From the NCBI GenBank assembly GCA_028875175.1, contig JAPPFO010000264.1, forward strand, positions 1 through 17,190: 17,190 nucleotides of DNA. The letters run 5' to 3'. Source of the DNA: Chloroflexota bacterium (lineage in GTDB: Bacteria > Chloroflexota > UBA11872). Shown piece by piece: positions 8,816 through 15,045 of this stretch; position 1 is the first letter of the stretch; each line of letters starts with the position of its first letter. The translations under genes and the position numbers were made by a program. Below the pieces are notes generated by a model that worked only from the letters and a program-made list of their open reading frames with translations, was not told the origin of the DNA and did not search any database.

Positions 8816-9172
8816 ATGTCTCGTCTTTCGGCGCTCAATGCCCCCGCCCGAGGCCTCAGTCAAAGAATAGGAATCTCTCGGCCTTCTATTTGTCGCGAAT
8901 GCTACCAATAGAGTTGTCAAGCCAGCCTCGCCGGCTCTTGACTTGGCTATTGACTAGTGCTCAAACAATCTCTACCTGAATCGAATATCGGTGCGGAAGG
9001 CCCGACGTTTCTTGTCCAAACATGATCACAGGGCGAATCTTCCATCCAGGCCGACTCGCCACCCCGTCGGAACTTCGGCACGCGATCCCCTGCTGGGACC
9101 TTCCCGCGTCCGCGTCAGCCTGTTCCGGCCCTGCAGCGGCACAGTTCGCCTCGTAAGGCATTGAATCCTGAC
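8816..9172. other. Non-coding gap upstream of the M16 lipoprotein gene
   Basis: No intact gene is visible in these 357 bases. The part next to 8815 should carry the M16 promoter. A TTGACA is present on the minus strand at 8920-8915, but no good -10 lies at the proper distance. A short minus-strand frame ending at 8961 finishes with GLPHRYSIQVEIV, which has a gene-end texture, but it has no recognisable domain or supported start. Confidence 0.5.
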
Positions 9173-10004
9173 TCACCAGGCACGGCCGGTGTCTACCGTC
9201 AATTCCCGGCCGACCCACGCCTTGAGCCCAATGGCGAGTTCGCCGTCCGCATCCGGTTCATGCAGTTCAACCAATCCGCGAATCGCCATCCGCCGGTCGA
9301 AACTCCCGGCGCCTCCCTTATCCGTGCTCGCTCGCAGGCGACCTAGCAACCGCTCACGTGAATCTGCGAAACACGCTCGAAACACGTCCTCCGCATGCTC
9401 GGCGCCACGGCTCCGCAACGCTCGAACCACCTGTCGGTGTCTCCGATCGGTCGTCCGCACCCCCCGAGTCTTGTCGTAGTCCTTCCTATCAAGTGTGACT
9501 CGGACCGCATGGCTGACGATCTGCCGGGAGCGGTAGGCAACGCATTCGAACTGTTCGGCCAGCAGCGTGCTGTTGCAGAGGTCGGCAATTCGGCTGTGAA
9601 ACGCCGCATCGGCACGTGTGAGCCCACCCAACTCGCCACGTCGCGCGCATTCCGACTGGCGCGGGATGTGCTGGTCGAGTTCCTCAAGTTCCTCTGGACT
9701 CAGCCGCTGACACAAGACGCGCCGCCTCGGCTTCGAGCAGGATGCGACATTCGGCGACCTCGCGCGCGGTCTTGATCGACACCGTCTGAACCAACTTCCG
9801 ATGACTTGGACTGTCAACGTTCAGACCGTGGTGCCTCAACAGGTGCAGCGCGTCACGCACGTCGATGCGAGACACATCGAAGTGCCTGGCGAGCTCAGGC
9901 TGCGTAATCGGTGCGCCGGGCTCGAAGTCCCCCTAGACGATCGCGTCCGTTTACACCGCGGCAATGGACTCGGCCACCGTTGGACGGCGGCGAATCAGAG
10001 CCAG
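9173..10004 (-). pseudogene. GntR-family transcriptional regulator (FCD type), broken by two stops and a frameshift
   Basis: The N-terminal part is a winged helix of the GntR family: PTVAESIAAV-stop-TDAIV-stop-GDFEPGAP, then ITQPELARHFDVSRIDVRDA and LHLLRHHGL. The TAA at 9953-9951 and TAG at 9935-9933 are in frame with this domain, at places where intact relatives carry ordinary residues. The frame then reads ILLEAEAARLV and shifts by one base near 9710 into CQRLSPEELEELDQH. It continues through an FCD effector domain (ADAAFHSRIADL, DRRHRQVVRALRSRGAEHAED) to a stop at 9173. The FCD half alone remains open from 9817. Intact FCD regulators bind DNA and sense sugar acids or other organic acids. 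With three lesions the gene cannot make a full protein. The true start is unclear; the upper limit given is where similarity to the family fades. Confidence 0.82.
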
Positions 10005-10234
10005 GTGCGCGCTCTCGAAGCCGGGCGCTGCGGTCCGAAATCTGTGACCGGTCAACGTCTGGGAAGGACGTATCAACAGACCTCAAGACGACTCCAGATG
10101 GGGCAGGGGCGATGGCCGCCGCGTGTTGGAAGCGGGCATCTGCGTATACCGTATGACCCTATTGCGAATAACAAGCGCATGGCGTTGACGCCTGAGCCGG
10201 CGGGTGGCGCGCTCCTCTTCCACTGCCTCACCTA

Positions 10235-10957
10235 TCACTTCTCCGCGCCGAATACCTCGAGCGACTCACAGCGTCGCCCCGCGGGGATACGGCCCGGCCA
10301 CGCTATCAGGAAGGGAACCCGCACCATCCCCTCGTAGAACCGGCAGCCTTTTTCCTGCAGCCCGTGATCGCCCAGCATCTCGCCGTGATCGCTCATGAAG
10401 ACAATCACGGTATCGGGGACCTGGCCGGCGGCCTCCAGGTGCTCGACGATGCGTCCGAATTCGGCATCGATAAGCTCGATCATCGCGTAGTACGCGGCCC
10501 GGACGCGACTGGCATCCATGTCGGACGGACGGGTGGGCACGGGGCGCCGCGCCCGCCACTCGATGTCCGCGAGACGTTCCTGCTGGTCGAGATCGCTCTC
10601 CCGGAAGTAGGGATCGGACAGCGCGTCGGGCTCGTAGCGTCGGTAGTACTCCCACGGCGGATCGAACGGCGGATGCGGATCGTTGACGTTCACGCACAAC
10701 AGCCACGGCTCGCGCGCCTGCTCGATAAACGCGATGGCGCGTTCCGTGCACCATGTCAACTGGTGCAGCGAGTACGGGATGTTGTCCTGTTCCGGCGTCG
10801 GCGCATAAAGCCGATTCGGCGTGGTTGGGCGGCGCGCGAAGACAGCTATCGTCTGCCATGGGACTCCGTCAGGCCTGTCGACGGAATCCGCGCGGACGCT
10901 CTCGGCAGTGTCGTCGTCCAGGATCATCCATGCGGACCACCGTACTCGCTGCCGCAA
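10235..10957 (-). pseudogene. Sulfatase fragment lacking the catalytic N-terminus and the C-terminus
   Basis: About 240 codons remain of a family that is usually 450-550 residues long. The clear sulfatase part includes LHQLTWCTERAIAFIE, WLLCVNVNDPHPPFDPPWEY, the metal-site segment VIVFMSDHGEMLGDHGLQEKG and FYEGMVRVPFLIAWPGRIPAG. The N-terminal domain with the metal aspartates and the C/S-x-P-x-R signature, whose Cys or Ser becomes formylglycine, is absent. I looked for it upstream in the three minus-strand frames to about 11600 and did not find it. The reading frame ends at 10235 just after PAGRRCESLEVF, before the usual C-terminal subdomain. The first available start is a TTG at 10957, and the first 25 or so residues look unrelated. 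A working enzyme is not possible. It lies between two other decayed genes of sugar-type pathways. Confidence 0.82.
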
Positions 10958-11116
10958 CTGCGCGACGACTGCGCCGGCTCACGTCACGCCGGCTCTTCAA
11001 CGGCCGGAACCCGCGTCCGCCACCAGCGCCGTCCGTCCAGACGCACGACACGCGGCCTTGTGTAGGCGTTTCTGCCGCACGAGCGCTGGCGGCCAGCCTG
11101 CCTTCGTCGACCTGCG

Positions 11117-11522
11117 CTGGGCCATGTTGGTGTTTGGAACCGTGCGTCCGGCGACTTCGAGCCCCTTGCAATCTCGCAGTCGAGGTCGAGTCGGCCGAGA
11201 CCGTCAGTGGGCTGCTCTCGGAACGACCAAGGACGATGCACCCGATCAACGCCGACGTGTACGACGCCATGCAGCAGGGTGCCTTGCTGACTAACCTTGG
11301 GTGCGGGTCGCTGCTCCGTGAGCGGGCCCTGGTCCGCCGAATGCGCGACAGCCGCACGGTGGCGCGGCGCTTGATGTCTATACCACGGAGCCGCTTCCCG
11401 CAAACTCCGCGCTGTGGTCGCTGCCGAATGTGATCATCCCGCCACACATCGCTGGGCGATTCCACGCGAGTCGACGGGAGCGGATTCGCCAATACCGCGA
11501 CCTGGTGAAGCACACCACGTGA
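11117..11522 (+). pseudogene. D-2-hydroxyacid dehydrogenase, C-terminal remnant with frameshifts
   Basis: Three plus-strand frames in series match the NAD-binding end of D-isomer 2-hydroxyacid dehydrogenases. First comes LGTTKDDAP (up to about 11243). After an apparent one-base insertion, INADVYDAMQQGALLTNLG follows from 11245 with GSLLRERALVRRMRDSRT. After a second frame change near 11360, GAALDVYTTEPLPANSALW and SLPNVIIPPHIAGRF follow from 11361 to the TGA at 11520-11522. The catalytic glutamate (TTEP) and histidine (PPHIAG) positions are kept, but the arginine of the GRG motif is Cys (GCGSLL). A possible dinucleotide-binding relic, LGHVGVWNRASG, lies at 11117, with too few bases between it and the rest, so a deletion is also likely. 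The part upstream of about 11240 is less certain. Nothing of the substrate-binding domain was found. Confidence 0.8.
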
Positions 11523-11608
11523 CCGCGGCAGCGGCGACAACTCTATCGCCAGAGGGATTCCGCCAAACACCGCCGATCGGCCGACTTCGCCGTTCTGCTT
11601 CTGTTAGG

Positions 11609-11681
11609 AGCGGGGGACGGGATTCGAACCCGCGACATCCAGCTTGGAAGGCTAGCGCTCTGCCATCTGAGCTACCCCCGC
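11609..11681 (-). tRNA. tRNA-Gly (anticodon UCC)
   Basis: On the minus strand a full cloverleaf reads from GCGGGGG (11681-11675) to its pairing partner CCCCCGC (11616-11610), with the discriminator base at 11609. The D-arm is AGCTCAGATGGCAGAGC. The anticodon loop CTTCCAA, in a CTAGC/GCTGG stem, gives UCC, which reads GGA. The T-arm carries GGTTCGAATCC. CCA is not encoded. The tRNA 3' end faces the pseudogene block, but I see no second copy of that end that would mark an integrated element. Confidence 0.96.
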
Positions 11682-11914
11682 CGGCAGGATGGGCGCGACC
11701 CGGCGGCCTCTTGACCAGCCGCGGACGCCAACCTGGCCGCCCTGAGCCTACCGAACCAGGCGCCAGGGAGTTTTCTAGCCCCCCACGGACGCCATATCCG
11801 CTAACATGCTGGCCGCCAGACGGGTGTGCGCCGTTCAGTGGAGCGCCGAACCCCTCGTTCCGGTGGGTAGGCCATGCCTTGTAAACAGCGAATCGAACAA
11901 ACGAAGGTAGCGTC
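11682..11914. other. Short gap between tRNA-Gly and the methyltransferase gene
   Basis: These 233 bases contain no gene that I can support. They should hold divergent promoters for the tRNA (minus) and the methyltransferase (plus). Neither shows a strong consensus by eye. Confidence 0.45.
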
Positions 11915-12772
11915 GTGCGCGTGAGTGACCTTCATTTCGGCCATTTTTCGGCCATTCCTGAATATCGCCAGGTCAATCGTGACCTGGTCGCCCGGCTCCT
12001 TGGCCGGGTGCCCAACCCGTTCGTGCACCTGGACGTAGCCACTGGCGCCGGCCTGGTCCCGCAACTCATCATCGAGGAAGCCACCGCCCGCGGCTTGCGT
12101 GGGCGTGTGATCGCGCTCGACCGCAACAAGCGCGCCCTTGAGATTGCCCGAAAGACCGTGCGTGGCAGCGAGAACGTGAGCGTGACGTTCGTGCATGGCG
12201 ACGCACGCGACGCACGGGCCAGTGTTGAAGACCTCCTGCCTCCCGAGGGCGTCGATTCGGTCAGCATTCACGACGCGATTCACGAGATTGAAGGCGAATG
12301 CAATCAGCGCCGCGTCTTCAACTCCTTGGCCAATGTCGCCCGCAGCGGTGCTTTTCTATCCATCAACAGCTCCTTCACGGCCACGTCCATGGCGATCGGA
12401 CACTCCATGCGGGGCCACGGCGAGTGGAAGCTGCACTTCGTAAGGCTTACCGGCGCCAAGCGCGAGCGCAAGATCCAGACCCTCGCCTACCGATCGCACG
12501 ACGACTACAAGCAGATGATCCGCGATGCAGGCTTCCGCGTGGTGCACGAGGAAGACCGCGAGGTCATTCTCACCAAGACCGCGCTCAAGGCCATCGCCCG
12601 CTACCCCGAGTTCGTGCGCGGCATGGCCAAGGACCTGACCTTCTCGCGCGACGTGAGCCTGGCCGAGTTGAGCGACGCGATGAGCGCCGCAGTGGACAAG
12701 ATTCGCTTCGACTTCCTGCCCCGCCTCTGGTACGGGGTCATCGCCCAGAAAGTAGCGTGCGAGCCCGCCTAG
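11915..12772 (+). CDS. Class I SAM-dependent methyltransferase
   Basis: This 285-residue protein starts at GTG 11915, with a GAAGG ribosome site about 7 bases upstream. The SAM-binding motif I is HLDVATGAGLVPQ (about 43-55). The acidic end of strand 2 is VIALDRNKRALEIARK, and the motif II/III region includes FVHGDARDA and DSVSIHDAIHEIEGE. This is the Rossmann-type class I fold. The C-terminal half (GHGEWKLHFVRLTGAKRERK onward) seems to be a substrate-recognition cap and does not match a subfamily I can name. The GAGLVPQ loop resembles UbiE/arsenite-type enzymes, but that is not enough to assign a substrate. It stands alone on the plus strand and converges with the PhyH gene, with 15 bases between the stops. 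Confidence 0.88.
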   Translation: MRVSDLHFGHFSAIPEYRQVNRDLVARLLGRVPNPFVHLDVATGAGLVPQLIIEEATARGLRGRVIALDRNKRALEIARKTVRGSENVSVTFVHGDARDARASVEDLLPPEGVDSVSIHDAIHEIEGECNQRRVFNSLANVARSGAFLSINSSFTATSMAIGHSMRGHGEWKLHFVRLTGAKRERKIQTLAYRSHDDYKQMIRDAGFRVVHEEDREVILTKTALKAIARYPEFVRGMAKDLTFSRDVSLAELSDAMSAAVDKIRFDFLPRLWYGVIAQKVACEPA

Positions 12773-12787
12773 GCCGGTGCCTCGTCC

Positions 12788-13564
12788 TTAAGCCACGCCC
12801 GCCAGGTAGCGCCACCACGTGCGCCAGGCCTGACCCATCGCTGCAAACCCGTCCCCGGCCCAGGGATAGTCACGTCGCGCGTCGTTGAAAAACGCCCCGA
12901 CTTCCGGCGAGTCCCAGCCAGTGGTGTTGAAGAGCCCGCGCTGCGGCACCCGCGGCACATAGCGGATCTTGAACATGAACCTCCACTGGTCGGTCTGATT
13001 GGGCTGCGCGCAGTGCCACAGCGATTCATGCAAGAACGCGATGCGGCCTCCGGGTCCGGAGAGTTGTCGCTGTCCAAGGAAATTCTTGTACCGAGTCACG
13101 TCGTGATAGCTCACCCGGCGCACGTGCGAGCCGGGAAGCACCAGGGTCGGACCCATCTCCGGCCGGGCGTCATGCGGGAAATAGCAGACGAGAATGTCGA
13201 ACTGTCGCGGGTGATCAACCGCCAGGCTTGAGTCAACGTGCCAGCGCTGCGCCTCGCGCTTGCCGGGCGCCACCGTGTGCAGAAACGAGTGGTCGTGAAC
13301 CGGATCGGGTCCCAGCAGGCTCTCCGCAACGCCCCGCACGGCCGGGAGATCGAAGACCTCGCGAACAGCCGCCGAGTATTCCCAGAACTCGCGCGGCTTG
13401 TTCGGGTTATACCCCCGGTTCTTCGGGTAGGCCAGCGCGTCCCGGTGCACCTGCTCGTTCAGTTCCCGTGGCACCAGATCGCCGAATTCCACGAAGCCGT
13501 CAGCGACGAACCGCGCCATGTCCAGGGCCCGCAGTCGGTGGTCAGTCGAAGTCGTGGTCGTCAT
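12788..13564 (-). CDS. Phytanoyl-CoA dioxygenase (PhyH)-family Fe(II)/2-oxoglutarate oxygenase
   Basis: The 258-residue protein starts at the ATG at 13564 (MTTTTSTDHR). The longer frame to 13711 overlaps the upstream gene and adds no family sequence. The iron triad is visible: H109-V-D111 in QRWHVDSS and H184 in LHESLWHCAQPN, followed by R196, the likely 2-oxoglutarate anchor. Other family segments are MGPTLVLPGSH and GRIAFLHES. PhyH enzymes hydroxylate small organic acids, lipids, sugars or secondary metabolites using O2 and 2-oxoglutarate; the substrate here is not deducible. The start codon lies within the last codons of a small upstream gene (23-bp overlap), so translation is probably coupled to it. 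This matters because that upstream gene has a broken 5' end. Confidence 0.92.
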   Translation of the reverse strand: MTTTTSTDHRLRALDMARFVADGFVEFGDLVPRELNEQVHRDALAYPKNRGYNPNKPREFWEYSAAVREVFDLPAVRGVAESLLGPDPVHDHSFLHTVAPGKREAQRWHVDSSLAVDHPRQFDILVCYFPHDARPEMGPTLVLPGSHVRRVSYHDVTRYKNFLGQRQLSGPGGRIAFLHESLWHCAQPNQTDQWRFMFKIRYVPRVPQRGLFNTTGWDSPEVGAFFNDARRDYPWAGDGFAAMGQAWRTWWRYLAGVA

Positions 13565-13902
13565 CTGGCGCCTCCGCGGAAACAAATCGCTCCAGCACAT
13601 ATTCCCACGGGAGCGGACCTGTTTCGTGCTCGGCGCCCCGCGGGTAGGTAGGCAATTGGGGTAACTGCAACACGCGCCAGCCGTCATGCATGGCATCCAC
13701 CACCGACGCATACGGCGGCTCAGGTTGGTCGCCCGCCTGCATCTGCTGATCGCCTGCCGGCTGCGATCCGTCGTAGAGCGCCCACGCCACCGTGGCCGCG
13801 CCCAGGTCAGGCTCGGCCAGATGCAGGATCAGGACCTGCTGTCGAGTTCCAGCAATCACGAAGGAGTGCCGCCAACCGCCAACTGCGCGTGGACAACAGC
13901 AT
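13542..13902 (-). CDS. Small protein of unknown function; 5' end frameshifted by a 7-bp tandem duplication
   Basis: The main frame codes RHSFVIAGTRQQVLILHLAE, a Gln/Asp-rich middle, SVVDAMHDGWRVLQLPQLPT and a tail PLPWEYVLERFV, ending in a TGA at 13544-13542 inside the PhyH gene. I do not recognise a domain. This frame has no ATG near its beginning; the nearest alternative is a GTG at 13859. An ATG at 13902 lies one base out of frame. Between them sits a perfect 7-bp tandem duplication (13869-13882). Removing one copy joins MLLSTRS directly to WRHSFVIAGT and gives a clean 117-residue protein. The duplication thus appears to have broken an intact gene, unless the cell starts at the GTG or regains the frame by slippage. 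The frame stays open to 14117, but that part reads as the opposite strand of the isomerase gene. Confidence 0.6.
13869..13882. repeat. Perfect 7-bp tandem duplication (CCGCCAA x2)
   Basis: CCGCCAA occurs at 13869-13875 and again at 13876-13882. Its length is not a multiple of three, and it lies within the first ten codons of the small unknown gene, where it shifts the ATG at 13902 out of frame with the rest. One copy would give a continuous reading frame. Confidence 0.92.
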
Positions 13903-13949
13903 GGTAAACGGCGCGAGCGGTCGCGGCACGCGGCCTCGCTCGCAGGCAA

Positions 13950-13980
13950 AGATGTGACGGTCGTGGGATGCTGAACATCT
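13950..13980. promoter_or_regulatory. Possible operator between the divergent small gene and the isomerase gene
   Basis: An inverted repeat AGATGT (13950-13955) ... ACATCT (13975-13980) with 19 bases between the arms lies in the roughly 100-base divergent region, 23 bases before the isomerase ATG. Its place suits a regulator site or a promoter-overlapping operator. Six-base arms can occur by chance. Confidence 0.2.
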
Positions 13981-14003
13981 GACGTTGTTCCCTTGGAGTG
14001 GAC

Positions 14004-14870
14004 ATGCAACTCGTTCGGTTCACCAAATTCTGGGAAGACCTGGACGTTCACCAGCTCGGCGAACGCGCACGCGACCTCGGCTACGACGGCCTGGACCTGG
14101 CGGTCCGCGAAGGTCACGCCGTCACCCCCGCCAACGTGACCGATGCGCTCCCCGGCGCCCTAAGCGCCTGGCGCGAGATCGGCGTGGACTGCCCCATGAT
14201 CTCGTCGTCGACCGACCTCATCGATCCCCACGCCGCCCATGCTGTTGCGCTGTTCGAGGCCGCTGCCGCGGCCGGCGTGCCGCGCATCAAGATCGGCTAC
14301 TTCAAATTCAATCCCGGCGACTGGTTCGAGCACTGCTGGTCGACGGCCCGCCGCAGCCTGGACGGCTTTGAGCGCCTCAGCCGTCGCGCCGGCGTCCAGA
14401 CCATGTACCACACGCACAGCGGTCAATGCCTGGGGTCCAACTGCGCCGGCCTGCGCCACCTCCTCCAGGATTACGACCCGGAGCACGTTGGCGCGTACGT
14501 GGACTTCGGCCACCTGGCAATCAACGGCGAAGATGTGCAGATGGGTCTGGCGATGCTTCGCGATCGCCTCTCAGCCATCGGCGGCAAGGATGCCCGCCAC
14601 TTTCCCGACCAGCGTCCCGACCGCCGGGCCAGCTTTGCCGACGGCTTCGTCTTGCTCGGACAGGGCGCCGCCGAGTGGCCCGAAGCTGTCGCGCTGCTCA
14701 AAGGCTGGGGCTTCGACGGTCCCGTCACCATCCACACCGAATACACCACCGATCAGGACGTCATCTCAACCGTCGGCGCCGGCGAGTACACTCCCGAGGC
14801 CATTGCCCTGCGGGCGCGCGGCGAAGTTGAAGATCTTGCCTATCTTCGCGGGCTCGTACAGGCCGCCTGA
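14004..14870 (+). CDS. Sugar phosphate isomerase/epimerase-like TIM barrel (AP endonuclease 2 fold)
   Basis: This 288-residue protein matches the xylose isomerase-like TIM-barrel family (IolE/IolI/tagatose-3-epimerase group). Family segments: LGERARDLGYDGLDLAV at the first helix and strand, IKIGYFKFNP, YHTHSG (H136, H138), AYVDFGHLAING (D167, H170), IGGKDARHF (K195, D196) and VTIHTEY (E246) as the last metal-ligand region. The set of Asp, His and Glu at strand ends fits a divalent metal site. The ATG at 14004 is preferred over the GTG at 13998 because a GGAG lies 5 bases before it. The role is probably isomerisation or epimerisation of a sugar or inositol-type keto compound in the cytoplasm. 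The GH172 gene follows 175 bases later on the same strand, suggesting a shared carbohydrate pathway. Confidence 0.88.
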   Translation: MQLVRFTKFWEDLDVHQLGERARDLGYDGLDLAVREGHAVTPANVTDALPGALSAWREIGVDCPMISSSTDLIDPHAAHAVALFEAAAAAGVPRIKIGYFKFNPGDWFEHCWSTARRSLDGFERLSRRAGVQTMYHTHSGQCLGSNCAGLRHLLQDYDPEHVGAYVDFGHLAINGEDVQMGLAMLRDRLSAIGGKDARHFPDQRPDRRASFADGFVLLGQGAAEWPEAVALLKGWGFDGPVTIHTEYTTDQDVISTVGAGEYTPEAIALRARGEVEDLAYLRGLVQAA

Positions 14871-15045
14871 GCCAACGATGAGACTACGCCTGGATTCGTA
14901 GAGGCCTGTGGCCGTCAGTGCGGTTCAGGAGCGTGCACACCTCGTCGCGCGAAGGGACCTCGTCGCGCGGCACCGGGTTCGGCCCCTCCGCCGGCGCCGT
15001 GGCGCACCTGCCCAACATCGCCATCGGGACGCGGTAGCCTGCGCC

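Noticed and set aside
8892..8920. Sigma-70 promoter for the M16 gene from TTGACA at 8920-8915
   Set aside because: With a 16-18 base spacer the -10 position is CGCGAC-like and matches poorly, so it was not listed as a promoter.
8961..9172. Small gene ending with GLPHRYSIQVEIV
   Set aside because: The end looks coding, but there is no recognisable domain and no supported start, and the composition upstream is random-looking.
10869..11570. Minus-strand open frame of 233 codons
   Set aside because: Arg/Ser-rich with no motif; the plus strand here carries recognisable hydroxyacid dehydrogenase remnants.
8816..11609. Genomic island integrated at the tRNA-Gly 3' end
   Set aside because: The pseudogene block adjoins the tRNA 3' end, but I see no integrase and no second copy of the tRNA end that would form an attachment-site repeat.
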